In this document: positions 36,612 through 45,302 of the stretch, piece by piece
Layout: the number at the start of each line of letters is the position of its first letter
Position numbering within the stretch: position 1 is the stretch's first letter
Assembly: GCF_002897295.1 (NCBI RefSeq)
Contig: NZ_BEXF01000001.1
Location: forward strand, 186,001 to 250,000
Origin: Brevibacillus reuszeri
Lineage (GTDB): Bacteria > Bacillota > Bacilli > Brevibacillales > Brevibacillaceae
Reading direction: 5' to 3'
DNA length: 64,000 nucleotides
Notes under the pieces: model-generated
Seen by the model: the letters and a program-made list of their open reading frames with translations, nothing else
The model's database searches: none
What the model was told of the DNA's origin: nothing
Position numbers and translations under genes: made by a program

Positions 36612-36977
36612 TTATTTAGTAAAGCTTAAAACCACGCCTATGGAATAAGGTATAAGCCATAAAAACCAAACAATTAGGCTGAATTTATGAAATTGCTTGA
36701 TCCGATTTTCCTCTTGTTTCCATAGGACCACACATGCCCACACGGTATGGACAAACATTAAGATCAGAGCTATCAACCCTGTAATTCCATGTAAATTTAA
36801 ACCAGGGCTGTCTGCGAGCAATTTCATAAACGTCGTTCCGATCGTATCGAATACTAAACCGAAACCAAAAAAGATTAGGTGTGTAAACTTTAGCTCTCCA
36901 GAACGTTTTTCACTCCATACACCGATCGTATATGCAAGAAGTGCCAGATTAATAAAAATCACTGCTGCTGCTAACAT
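36612..36977 (-). CDS. HsmA-family membrane protein
   Basis: 121 residues with four predicted membrane segments. FFGFGLVFDTIGTTFMKLLA and HGITGLIALILMFVHTVWA match the TIGR03987/HsmA-type family. The function of this family is unclear; haem sensing or efflux has been linked to named members. It stands alone on the minus strand, with about 290 bases on its 3' side that contain a CCCCTT/AAGGGG hairpin (36377-36402) and no gene. Confidence 0.75.
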   Translation of the reverse strand: MLAAAVIFINLALLAYTIGVWSEKRSGELKFTHLIFFGFGLVFDTIGTTFMKLLADSPGLNLHGITGLIALILMFVHTVWACVVLWKQEENRIKQFHKFSLIVWFLWLIPYSIGVVLSFTK

Positions 36978-37366
36978 GAAAGATCATCTCCTGTACCATT
37001 TCTTGACTACGCTTGTAAGTGTACGTCTCGAACATGAACAAGAGATGAACAACTGTATAGTAATATTTAACACGTTATTTTATGGGGAAAAGTCTAACGT
37101 TTGAGCTTCGAGGTAATATAGCCAGCAAGTAGTATACAAGCATCATGTACAATCGTGAATCTAGAAGCAGCGGGCGGGACTCATCTGAAGTTTCCTTGTT
37201 TAATATTTTGAAAGTGAGGAAGAAGCTCGAAATGATCTAATGGTGAAATTAAGTAATCCTGTTAAATGGATGACGATATGACAAAAGCATATAAATATGG
37301 ACTATGTAGTATCCATAGAAATAGTTGAGATTACAGATGGTACGGAAAGAAGTATAGAGTAACGCC
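36978..37366. other. Gene-free AT-rich stretch
   Basis: About 390 bases between the HsmA-like gene and the zinc-ribbon gene. Translation in all frames gives only short pieces. The left end must carry the HsmA-like promoter. No repeat, RNA gene or recognisable remnant was seen. Confidence 0.5.
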
Positions 37367-37392
37367 AAAAGCACCGATTAAGGTGCTTTTTC
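37367..37392 (-). terminator. Terminator of the zinc-ribbon gene
   Basis: AAAAGCACC (37367-37375) pairs with GGTGC followed by Ts (37382-37391). Read from the minus strand it lies 55 bases after the stop of the gene at 37448. Confidence 0.7.
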
Positions 37393-37447
37393 TTTTGGAA
37401 TTCCATATCAATAGGAGACATCAAAGCCCCCGTGAGATAACCGATTA

Positions 37448-37642
37448 TCAGCTTGTAGGTTCCTGCATAAACCAGAGGATATATGAGCATCTGTTGCAAA
37501 TGAGAATGGTCGCTTCTTTGTTTGCCCAGTCTAGTCCAAAGAAGGTAGCTCCCCTAGTATTTAGCTGACGATAGTCTTTGTCAAAGTGGGTATGTTTACA
37601 GCATGGGCAAGTAATGGAAGTACCTCCAGCTTGATATTGCAT
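37448..37642 (-). CDS. Small zinc-ribbon protein
   Basis: 64 residues with two cysteine pairs, CPCC and CNRC, in a zinc-ribbon layout, and the conserved-looking middle KDYRQLNTRGATFFGLDWANKEATILIC. AGGGGGC precedes the ATG. Similar small zinc-ribbon proteins are common in Bacillota; no function is known to me. It has its own terminator. Confidence 0.7.
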   Translation of the reverse strand: MQYQAGGTSITCPCCKHTHFDKDYRQLNTRGATFFGLDWANKEATILICNRCSYILWFMQEPTS

Positions 37643-37730
37643 GAAAAAAGCCCCCTTTTGATCTTTATAACTAATACGTATGGAAATACTGATGGTTCCA
37701 AAATGTGTAAATAAATAAAAGTGAAAGGCA

Positions 37731-37758
37731 TTGACCGGATGTATTTTTATGGTATTAT
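37731..37758 (+). promoter_or_regulatory. Promoter of the TetR-YqeB pair
   Basis: TTGACC (37731-37736) and TATTAT (37753-37758) with a 16-base spacer fit a sigma-A promoter. Confidence 0.7.
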
Positions 37759-37776
37759 TTGATTAACCAATCAAAT
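37757..37776 (+). promoter_or_regulatory. 20-bp palindromic operator, probably of the TetR regulator
   Basis: A perfect palindrome with arms ATTTGATT and AATCAAAT around AACC. It overlaps the last two bases of the -10 box and covers the start site, ideal for autorepression by the regulator encoded at 37816. Confidence 0.7.
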
Positions 37777-37815
37777 AATAAAATGAACGATCAATCAATT
37801 GAAGGTGTGAGTGTA

Positions 37816-38469
37816 ATGAAGGACGCCAATAAAGAAAAAGGAAGACAGTCGTTTATTGCTGAAGCAAGGCGTGAACAAATTATTGAAGCTGCAATCAAAG
37901 CACTTGACGAAGTTGGTTATGTAAAGGCAAGTCTCGCTCAGATTGCAAAAAATGCGGATATAAGCACGGGGCTGATTTCTTACCATTTTTCAGATAAAAG
38001 TGATTTGATGAATCATTTACTAACGAATCTCTTAGAAAGATCGACTACCTACATATTGGAAAGAGTAGCTAAAGAGGATACTCCTCAGAAAAAACTGAAT
38101 GCATTTATTTTAGCAAGCTTGGCTTATCAAGGTACTCATCGTCAACGTAATATAGCCTTGTTAGAAATTGTTTTTAATGAGAGAACGCCCGATAATATCC
38201 CGTACTATAAGTTAAGTGATGACCAAGAAGATATAATCATGAAGGAGCTTCAACAAATCCTGCGTGATGGCCAAGAACAAGGAGTTTTTGGAGAATTTAA
38301 TGTAGATGTTATGTCCAATTTGATTCAAGGTGCAATTGGGGAATATATGCTTAACAATTCGATAACAAAGAAGGTTGATCTTGAAACATATAGTTGCGAA
38401 CTTACAAAGATTATTGAGAAAGCCATCGTCAACTCGAAGGTAACGAATCCTTTAAACGATGGAAGGTGA
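37816..38469 (+). CDS. TetR-family transcriptional regulator
   Basis: 217 residues from the ATG at 37816 (GAAGGTG upstream). The N-terminal helix-turn-helix is clear: REQIIEAAIKALDEVGYVKASLAQIAKNADISTGLISYHF. The C-terminal domain should bind a small ligand. Its stop lies 6 bases before the YqeB-like start and a palindromic operator lies upstream, so it probably represses its own operon. Confidence 0.9.
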   Translation: MKDANKEKGRQSFIAEARREQIIEAAIKALDEVGYVKASLAQIAKNADISTGLISYHFSDKSDLMNHLLTNLLERSTTYILERVAKEDTPQKKLNAFILASLAYQGTHRQRNIALLEIVFNERTPDNIPYYKLSDDQEDIIMKELQQILRDGQEQGVFGEFNVDVMSNLIQGAIGEYMLNNSITKKVDLETYSCELTKIIEKAIVNSKVTNPLNDGR

Positions 38470-38474
38470 ACGAG

Positions 38475-39179
38475 ATGACTGGATCTATTTCATTACACAA
38501 TAAAAAGACGGTTGTAGGCTTTTCTACGGCAACAGGAATCATTCTGTATGGTGGGTTTGGGGCAGCAGGGCTTGTCCTGGGCTACTTCCTGCCACAAATC
38601 GCAGCCTGGGCTTTAAAGCTTCCATGGGTGCCATTTGAGGGACCTTTGAAATTGGTCAACCACTTTAGTGGCATTTGGGTGAGTATGATTCTAGCATTTC
38701 TGGGTCTAATCGTAGGTCTAGTAGTTGCCGCTGTCGCGGTGAAGGAGACGCTTGTTGTAACCATTACGGATGAAGCAGTTCAACTTGATAAAGATGGACA
38801 TAAGCAAACAATCGAACGAAAAGAGATTGATACGGTTTTCTTAGATGGGAAACAGCTGGTCATCCTTGGGGAATCAGGACATGAGCTCGCACGGGACAAA
38901 ATTGATGAATCCCCTAATACGGTGATGGATGCCTTCAAGAGACATGGTTATTCCTGGTCATCAGAGGGGGACCCATTTAAACAGGAGTATAGACGTTGGG
39001 TGTTGGATACACCTGATCTATCACCAACTGCAAATGCTTTAATGAAAGCGAGAGAAATTGCGTTGCAAAAAAAAGACGCTAAAGATATAAAGGAACTTCG
39101 AAACGAGATTAACAAGCTCGGGTATATCGTACGTGAAGAAGAAACACGTCAATACTGGCGGAAAGCACCAAAGGGGTAA
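38475..39179 (+). CDS. yqeB: YqeB-like membrane protein
   Basis: 234 residues. Two membrane segments (about residues 18-45 and 65-90), then a cytosolic domain with VTITDEAVQLDKDGHK and a C-terminal helical stretch. Resembles B. subtilis YqeB, function unknown. The ATG at 38475 follows GGAAGGTGA; a GTG at 38466 is possible. It is co-transcribed with the TetR gene and is its likely target. Confidence 0.75.
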   Translation: MTGSISLHNKKTVVGFSTATGIILYGGFGAAGLVLGYFLPQIAAWALKLPWVPFEGPLKLVNHFSGIWVSMILAFLGLIVGLVVAAVAVKETLVVTITDEAVQLDKDGHKQTIERKEIDTVFLDGKQLVILGESGHELARDKIDESPNTVMDAFKRHGYSWSSEGDPFKQEYRRWVLDTPDLSPTANALMKAREIALQKKDAKDIKELRNEINKLGYIVREEETRQYWRKAPKG

Positions 39180-39285
39180 TATTTCTATTAATGCATTTCC
39201 CCTGTTTATTCTGTGTTGATTGCCTAGTGATACAATCAACCTGCCCATTGTAAGTAAAAATTGAAAGTGTTCGTTCCTTTTCGTT

Positions 39286-39984
39286 GATGGAACGCCGTAT
39301 GCGCTGAAAGGCGCCTGTACGGTGTAGGCTCGTTATAAAGCTGAAAATGCATAAGACGAGAATAGCGATCCAGGAGTAACAGGATTTCAAGGACCTATCA
39401 ACCAAGGGAGTGATGGCACAAAAGCCTCGGCTACAGTAACATTCGGTCCACTTATTTCAGATGGAGATACAATAACAGTGGACAGTGTGGATACTTATAC
39501 GAAGGCAGCCACAGGTAACGGCGCAAATACATTCAACACAATCGAAGAGCTGACAGAATTAATTAACGGAGGTTCTTTTGTAGATGCAACGCATAGTGGA
39601 GCGATCATCACAGTAACGGCAAGTACAGCGGGTGTAAGTGGAAATACTATCGCAATAAGCACTGCATCTAACCCACTGGGGCTTATCTTGTCGAGTCCAA
39701 CGCTTTCAGGTGGAGTAGATGGTCAAGCAGAGTTCACAACATTTACTGTAGCCACTGGTGCAGCTTCTACTGGCAACATTACCGTCATGGTTGACAGCGT
39801 TCCTTATACAGTAGGAGTGACAAGTGGTCAAACGCCGGAGACAATAGCAGCTGCGATTGTTTCCAAGCTAACAGAGGATACCGTAGCTGGTTATACGGTT
39901 TCCCGATTGCCACTTTCAGCGACTATAATATTTATGTCGACTGCTAAACAAAATGTTGAGGATCTGACTGTGTCGATTAACTAA
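39286..39984 (+). pseudogene. Remnant of a phage-structural or surface protein gene
   Basis: The frame reading to 39984 has no start codon near its beginning: in-frame stops occur at 39325-39327 and 39352-39354. Upstream pieces (VDGTPYALKGACTV) and the main part (TASTAGVSGNTIAISTASNP, LSGGVDGQAEF, GNITVMVDSVPYTVGV) resemble repeat domains of phage tail or cell-surface proteins. The last 168 codons from a GTG at 39478 stay open, but without a ribosome site. Most likely a 5'-truncated relic. A terminator follows. Confidence 0.6.
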
Positions 39985-39996
39985 TGAAATAGCAGT

Positions 39997-40032
39997 GAAA
40001 ATACCCTCAGGAAAATTTCTGAGGGTATTTTC
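39997..40032 (+). terminator. Strong terminator after the phage-like remnant
   Basis: GAAAATACCCTCAG (39997-40010) pairs perfectly with CTGAGGGTATTTTC (40019-40032), 14-bp stem and 8-nt loop. It can work on both strands. Confidence 0.9.
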
Positions 40033-40176
40033 TATACTTATTTCCGGATGATTCTCGCAGGCGGTAAGCACGACTGATTTTCACAGTTGCCCAAACCCCA
40101 AAAAATAATTTACAACCATTTTGTTAATACAATCCCGAATTCCCCGTATTAACTAGCGTGAGACTCATGGAACCAC

Positions 40177-40196
40177 AACAAATTGCGCAATTTGTT
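40177..40196 (+). promoter_or_regulatory. 20-bp perfect palindrome upstream of the sigma factor gene
   Basis: Arms AACAAATTGC and GCAATTTGTT join without a loop, centred 54 bases before the sigma factor start. A dimeric regulator could bind here. No partner protein is identified. Confidence 0.55.
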
Positions 40197-40240
40197 AGCT
40201 CACCGCATTTTTCTATAGAGGAAGAAAGGAGGGGGAGTAG

Positions 40241-40825
40241 TTGGAGATTGCCCAAGTAAGCACAGGCATCTGCCACAACGAAAGAAGCGATATCCAAGAT
40301 GGGATCATGTCGACACAAAGATTTACAGAGATATACGATGCGTACTATAAGCGCGTCTACAAGTATATTTGCTATCGAATCAACAATCATTATGCAGCGG
40401 AAGAGATTTGCAGTCACGTATTTGAAGTAGTGATTTCCAAATACAATAGCTTCTCACCACAGAGGTCCAACTTTGAGGTATGGCTGTTCGCGATTGCGAG
40501 AAACGCTGTGACTGATTACTTCCGCTCACAGAAAAAAAGAATGACCTTTTCACTAGATTCCATCTTGGATCTGTTCCAACCCAAATCGTCTCCCGAAGAA
40601 ATCGTGATTCGAGATGATAGTCATGAAGAGCTGTTCAAGGCACTGGCAAAGCTGAGTGACAAAGAACGCCATATCATTGCGATGAAGTACGCGGCAGGTC
40701 TAAAAAACGCGGAAATCGCTGAACTGTTAGGTGTGAGTGGCTCGAATATCGGGGTTGTTCTTTACAGATGCTTGAAGAAGCTGCAGAAGGAATTGGAGAA
40801 GGGAGGCTTCCACTATGAAGGGTGA
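40241..40825 (+). CDS. RNA polymerase sigma factor, ECF-like
   Basis: 194 residues. Region 2 is visible in FTEIYDAYYKRVYKYICYRI and FEVWLFAIARNAVTDYFRSQKKR; region 4 in LSDKERHIIAMKYAAGLKNAEIAELLGVSGSNIGVVLYR. Start is a TTG after AAAGGAGGGGG; an ATG at 40307 would also leave both regions. It overlaps the following gene by 11 bases, as expected for a sigma factor with its cognate anti-sigma factor. Confidence 0.9.
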   Translation: MEIAQVSTGICHNERSDIQDGIMSTQRFTEIYDAYYKRVYKYICYRINNHYAAEEICSHVFEVVISKYNSFSPQRSNFEVWLFAIARNAVTDYFRSQKKRMTFSLDSILDLFQPKSSPEEIVIRDDSHEELFKALAKLSDKERHIIAMKYAAGLKNAEIAELLGVSGSNIGVVLYRCLKKLQKELEKGGFHYEG

Positions 40826-41675
40826 ACAAGAGCGAAGCGAGTTTCGTGACCTGACACGCTTGCTTGAAAAGGTAGAGCTGGACGACAAAGCCTCAAAGGA
40901 CAAAATCTATAATCGTCTGAAGTTCAAAATAGAAGCAGGAACCATAAGACCCGACTATACGAAAAAGGATGAGATCATAATGAAAAAGAATAGATGGAAA
41001 ACGATTACGGTTAGTGCTGTCGCTGTCATTTGCTTAACAGGTGCATTCTCGACGACCTCGTTTGCCCAAGGGATGCTCGAGTCTATTTTGGCACGTTTTC
41101 AAGTTGGTAATTTACAAATCGTACAATACGACAAGGAACCGACCCCTCCGGCAAAGGATGCTGCGTCTGAACAAACGAATGGAGATCCTACACGTGCAGT
41201 TGAATTGCAGGCTCGCCCTGATCTAACTGTACAGGAAGCGCGCTCTGCACTGGGTATCAACTTCCCGGCTCCAACATGGCTCGCGGATTATAAATACGTC
41301 AACACCGTCATTCATGGCAAGAATATGGCAGAGGTACAATTTGCACAAGGTGAAAAAACGGTCAACTTCCTGATTTCCAAGGGCGGAGAAAATGGCATCG
41401 GTACTACAGAGGAAGTTAAAACAGAAGTGATACAAGGAACCAAGGTTTACTTTGCAAATGGGATTGTGATCTGGGAGGATAACGGATTTACGATAGAGCT
41501 TTACTCCCAGGAGGACTTTGATACCGCTACATTGGGCAAAATCATTGACGGCTTCGCAGTAGGGGCGCCGCTCACACAAGCAGAAATCGATCAAGCAAAA
41601 GAAAAGCTGCAAAACACAGCTCCAACAGAAGGACCTGGCCCAGCTCCAGCACCTGCCCAAGCGCCAGGAAAATAA
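40815..41675 (+). CDS. Probable membrane anti-sigma factor, DUF4367-type
   Basis: 286 residues. An N-terminal acidic cytosolic part (~1-55), one membrane segment (TITVSAVAVICLTGAF), then an extracytoplasmic domain with LGINFPAPTWLADYKY and EVIQGTKVYFANGIVIWEDNG, as in DUF4367 proteins, and a Pro/Ala-rich tail. Translational overlap with the sigma factor gene supports an anti-sigma role; the signal sensed is unknown. Confidence 0.8.
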   Translation: MKGEQERSEFRDLTRLLEKVELDDKASKDKIYNRLKFKIEAGTIRPDYTKKDEIIMKKNRWKTITVSAVAVICLTGAFSTTSFAQGMLESILARFQVGNLQIVQYDKEPTPPAKDAASEQTNGDPTRAVELQARPDLTVQEARSALGINFPAPTWLADYKYVNTVIHGKNMAEVQFAQGEKTVNFLISKGGENGIGTTEEVKTEVIQGTKVYFANGIVIWEDNGFTIELYSQEDFDTATLGKIIDGFAVGAPLTQAEIDQAKEKLQNTAPTEGPGPAPAPAQAPGK

Positions 41676-41691
41676 TAGGCATGAAATTGAA

Positions 41692-41750
41692 AAATACGCG
41701 TCCGAGGCGACTTCCACGTTTGTGTGGTTTCGCTTTGGGCGCGTATTTCT
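41692..41750. terminator. Long hairpin between the anti-sigma gene and the frameshifted gene
   Basis: AAATACGCG (41692-41700) pairs with CGCGTATTT (41740-41748), with further internal pairing between. It lies between two convergent genes. Confidence 0.6.
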
Positions 41751-41814
41751 GGGCTGACAACCGTTCTATCCGCCTACTTGTTCTCAAGAAGGGCTGAATA
41801 CACGACATAATTGT

Positions 41815-42481
41815 CTACGGAACGTGAAAGGTTTTCAGATGCTGCAGGTTCCATAGCAGCTTGTCGCCATTGGCGATTCGAAGCTCGATTTTGTTTCCAT
41901 CCACCTTTTCAATCAGTCCTACCTTGTCTGAATCAAAGCCTAGGTCAAAGACTGCGAAAACCCCTTCTAATTTTTTGCATTGCTGCTTGAATGTACGCGA
42001 CAATGGGAGGCTGTTAGGTACAAACAAAAAGCGGTCTTTATCCATGGTGTAGGGGGTGATGTTATCTGGATAGGGAATGATCCATTTCACATGGTCGATA
42101 GAGACAAAAATTGTTTTGAAAACGGGGCGAGTGGAAAACAAAGTAATCATTCATGATACTGGTGAGGTATCCGCTAAACGATTGATTTCCCGTTATATAA
42201 ATCTCGATAAAGCGCCCTTTTGCATTCTCTAGTACCTTTCGATAAGAGATTTTATCTGCTTGGTCACTATCGTGAACAGTAAATACATGCTCCAGATGTG
42301 GTCTTTGTGCAGTGCTTTGCTTCAGATTCTGGATGTGTACCAACGGAATATATACAAACTTCTGTCCGTTATCAATCACGATCAAATCTAGCCCTGCATC
42401 AATCAAAATCCCCTGAAAAACGCTTTTGCCCGATATTTCTACATCGATGCTTTTTCCAATCAACGACTGAATATAATCCAT
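41815..42481 (-). pseudogene. Frameshifted hypothetical gene
   Basis: Two overlapping frames (42481-42062 and 42150-41815) read as one protein of about 220 residues once a single base is removed from a run of four C's on the minus strand (GGGG at 42124-42127). Part 1 starts MDYIQSLIGKSIDVEISG, with ITGNQSFSGYLTSIMNDYFVFHSP near the joint; part 2 continues VFKTIFVSIDHVKWIIPYPDN. The protein looks like two repeats of a small beta-rich domain (DUF2642-like); function unknown. The shift may be true decay or a sequencing error. Confidence 0.7.
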
Positions 42482-42502
42482 TTTTTACCCTCCACGGCAA
42501 TC

Positions 42503-43852
42503 CTAAAATATCCATGCAACCCAATAGGCGAGAACCACCAACGTGAAAACAACGGTGATAGGGATGACAATCGAGGTGACTTTCAGGTACTCCCCCCACG
42601 TGATTTTCACATTTCCTTTTTTCAAAATGTGCATCCATAGCAAGGTAGCCAGTGTACCCATAGGCAAAAGCAAGGACCCGATGTCACTACCAATCACGCT
42701 AGCCAAATACGATATTTTTAAAGTGAGTGGGTCTAGCCCCATGTTAGTCAAGGTAAGTGTACCAACCATCAACGCTGGGTGGTTGTTGAACAAATTGGAG
42801 AGGAGCGATACAAGTCCTCCCATCATGATGCTGGCTTGGAGCAAGCTTCCTGACACCAGTGGTTGAAAGAAGCCAATTAGCCAATTCGTCAGTCCAATGT
42901 TGTGCAGCCCGTAAATGATCACGTACATGCTAAAGGCAAATACAAAAATATGCCATGGCGTTTTCTTCAGCATATCTTTGGGTGATATTTTGAGGTAATA
43001 CCAACGCCACGCCAGCAGGACGAGGGAACCAATTACAGCCATGAGCGGTACAGGAAAGTGGAAGTAAGATGCGACGAATAGGCTGGCTCGTACCCCTAAC
43101 ACAAACAGTAGGAGATACCCCATGAATTTGGTCCGCTTTTCGAGGGGGATCGGTGATGAATCTCCTTTTAAGGGGTGACTGCGTTTTGCAGAAAGACTGA
43201 GATTGATGGATCGAAGCTTGCGCGGGAGTGTGCGATAGAAATACGCATAGAGGAGAAGCGTAAGAAGAATCAGCCCTAGCGTTGCGGGAACAAACATCAT
43301 CGCCGTATGCATATACAGATCCATGTTCACAATTTTTAACGCAATGAGATTCACAATATTACTGACCCCGATGGGTGCGCTGGAGGCGGTGGCAATCAAG
43401 GCTCCGCTCAGTAGATACGGGATTTTTTCGTGATTTTTCAGACCCAGCTTGTGAAGTAATAACAGCAAGATTGGGGTGGTAATTAGGATGCTGCCATCAT
43501 TGTTGACGAAGAGAGTCATGAGAAAGCAGAGAAGATTCGTATACCAAAAGAGGCGAATTCCCGATCCTTTCGATTTTGCAGCCAGATTTTCAGCTGCCCA
43601 GTGAAAGAAGCCAAAGCTCTCGAGTACAATCGCCATGACAATGGTTGCCATGATGGTGATGGCAGCACCCCCGATTGTTTCTGTGATCGTACCCAAATCG
43701 GCGAGCGACACACTGCCGCTCAAGAGAACGAAAAGAGCGCCACAGGTTGCAGGGATGGCTTCGTTTACGTGAGGGCGGCAAAAAATAAAGATGATGGTGC
43801 ATATAAAAGAGAGAATCGTCAGCGGTACCATCAATTCAGTCATAGTAGTCAT
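42503..43852 (-). CDS. ArsB/NhaD-type anion or proton-coupled permease
   Basis: 449 residues and about 11-12 membrane segments. FVNNDGSILITTPILLLLLHKLGL and SSAPIGVSNIVNLIALKI match the ion transporter superfamily containing ArsB and NhaD. No ArsR, ArsC or ArsA gene is nearby, so arsenite export is not established. It follows the frameshifted gene's start by 21 bases on the same strand. Confidence 0.8.
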   Translation of the reverse strand: MTTMTELMVPLTILSFICTIIFIFCRPHVNEAIPATCGALFVLLSGSVSLADLGTITETIGGAAITIMATIVMAIVLESFGFFHWAAENLAAKSKGSGIRLFWYTNLLCFLMTLFVNNDGSILITTPILLLLLHKLGLKNHEKIPYLLSGALIATASSAPIGVSNIVNLIALKIVNMDLYMHTAMMFVPATLGLILLTLLLYAYFYRTLPRKLRSINLSLSAKRSHPLKGDSSPIPLEKRTKFMGYLLLFVLGVRASLFVASYFHFPVPLMAVIGSLVLLAWRWYYLKISPKDMLKKTPWHIFVFAFSMYVIIYGLHNIGLTNWLIGFFQPLVSGSLLQASIMMGGLVSLLSNLFNNHPALMVGTLTLTNMGLDPLTLKISYLASVIGSDIGSLLLPMGTLATLLWMHILKKGNVKITWGEYLKVTSIVIPITVVFTLVVLAYWVAWIF

Positions 43853-44072
43853 CTGCTTCTATCCGATGTTGTCTAGTTGTCATCGCTTTGTGTACATTCC
43901 TTTCACTTGTCCAAAAAGTCAGTTTGTAATGTATTCATACGTAAAGCGAATCTACTTTGAACTAAACTTGTACCCTTTTTGCATAGAATCCACTGTCATC
44001 CCCTGACACTTATCCAGCAATGACAAATTGACATGCGCTACAAACAACTAGAAACGACTCAGATTCGCTCAT
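43853..44072. other. Divergent intergenic region
   Basis: Part of a 328-base gap between the permease and the SUFU-domain gene. The left half should contain the permease promoter. No repeat, RNA gene or recognised operator was seen; a promoter for the right-hand gene follows at 44073. Confidence 0.5.
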
Positions 44073-44100
44073 TTGATAGCGCCTCCAAGTGTGCTAAAAT
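44073..44100 (+). promoter_or_regulatory. Promoter of the SUFU-domain/NUDIX unit
   Basis: TTGATA (44073-44078) and TAAAAT (44095-44100) separated by 16 bases. Confidence 0.6.
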
Positions 44101-44180
44101 CAGTGTGGAGGAAATGCCAAGTAAACCGATTGCTTCAACCGGTTGGAATAAAGGTTTTCTTACGGAGCGGAAACGTACAT

Positions 44181-44717
44181 ATGATAGTGGTAAAGCAGGT
44201 AATGGATCACTGCAGCAGCTTTTTTGGGTATAAGGGAGATTTGTATCAATGCGAAGCAGCAGATGTGCTGATAGCTGTCTATCCGGCTACACGCAAGCGA
44301 GGCTGGTGGACATATGTCACACTTGAGCTGAACAAGGCAGGGGCTAGTGAATGTGTACTCTATTCCTACCAGTTTGACAGGGCGATGATCACGCATTTGG
44401 CGAATATCGCTCATCAGGTCATGCGGCGATGGGAGGAGCATAACACCCGGCTGCAAAAAGGAAGCGTTTTCTTGCTAGAAGGACCTATTCAAGAAACTTC
44501 TGTGCTTGATTGCGCACTGGCTACACCAGTCTATTACGAAGAAGTAGGATTCGAATATTATACAAACGGCAAAGACGTAATCCGATTCATGATGCTGCAT
44601 GCAATCGCCAAATCGGAGGCCGTATTCGCACAACGCTATGGACTGGACGCGCTAGAGGAATTGTTTGCGAGAACTTGTGTCGATTCCCTGAATGTCATGC
44701 GTACCCCTGCCATATGA
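44181..44717 (+). CDS. Suppressor-of-fused (SUFU) domain protein
   Basis: 178 residues from the ATG at 44181; a start further upstream (44073) would fall inside the promoter. VMDHCSSFFGYK, DVLIAVYPATRKRGWWTYVTLEL and LLEGPIQETSVLDCALATP fit the bacterial SUFU family, which includes immunity-like proteins of toxin systems. No toxin gene is adjacent. Function unknown. Confidence 0.65.
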   Translation: MIVVKQVMDHCSSFFGYKGDLYQCEAADVLIAVYPATRKRGWWTYVTLELNKAGASECVLYSYQFDRAMITHLANIAHQVMRRWEEHNTRLQKGSVFLLEGPIQETSVLDCALATPVYYEEVGFEYYTNGKDVIRFMMLHAIAKSEAVFAQRYGLDALEELFARTCVDSLNVMRTPAI

Positions 44718-44733
44718 GAAGGGAGCGAACAGG

Positions 44734-45201
44734 ATGAAAACGATTAGCATCAGGGTAACCGTGGTGGTAGAGCACCAGGGCAGGATTCTTCTTATACGGG
44801 AAAAGACAGGAGGAGAACCTTGCTACAGCTTGCCTGGTGGTAATGTAGAATACGTGGAGACGATTCCGGAAGCGACAAGAAGAGAGGTTTGGGAGGAAAC
44901 CGGGCTGCTCGTCAGTATGGAGCGTTTGCTTTGGGTGGATGACCGAATCAATCATTCCGGCGAAGGAAAGCATACGATTGCGGTTGCTGTCCTGGCCAAA
45001 CTGATGGGAGAGGAGACCGAGCCAATCCCCGGCGGTCTCGATGACGAAGAAATTGAATGGGCGGGCTGGGTTACATTGGACGATTGGAAGACACTGCCCT
45101 TGTACCACGATGCTTGGCGAGAGCTGGTTATTTCCGCACTGGCTGATCCTGGTTACAAGCCTGAGTATTTAGGCAACATGCTGGATGTGAAAAAGAAGTA
45201 A
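44734..45201 (+). CDS. NUDIX hydrolase
   Basis: 155 residues. The NUDIX box is complete: GGNVEYVETIPEATRREVWEE then TGLLV, supplying the metal-binding glutamates. Hydrolyses a nucleoside diphosphate linked to another group; the substrate is unknown. The ATG at 44734 follows GAAGGGAG, 16 bases after the SUFU-domain gene. Confidence 0.88.
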   Translation: MKTISIRVTVVVEHQGRILLIREKTGGEPCYSLPGGNVEYVETIPEATRREVWEETGLLVSMERLLWVDDRINHSGEGKHTIAVAVLAKLMGEETEPIPGGLDDEEIEWAGWVTLDDWKTLPLYHDAWRELVISALADPGYKPEYLGNMLDVKKK

Positions 45202-45226
45202 TTCCGGTAGTGCCTTCCAATGGGTG

Positions 45227-45275
45227 AAAAAAAAGAAGTGTATGCCTTTTATGCAAAGGCTGCACTTCTTTTTTT
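45227..45275. terminator. Bidirectional terminator between NUDIX and EamA genes
   Basis: An A-run plus AAGAAGTG (to 45240) pairs with CACTTCTT plus Ts (45263-45275), with an inner GCCTTT/AAAGGC stem. It serves both convergent genes. Confidence 0.85.
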
Positions 45276-45302
45276 CATATCTCGTCAGACCTGCCTGCTT
45301 GT

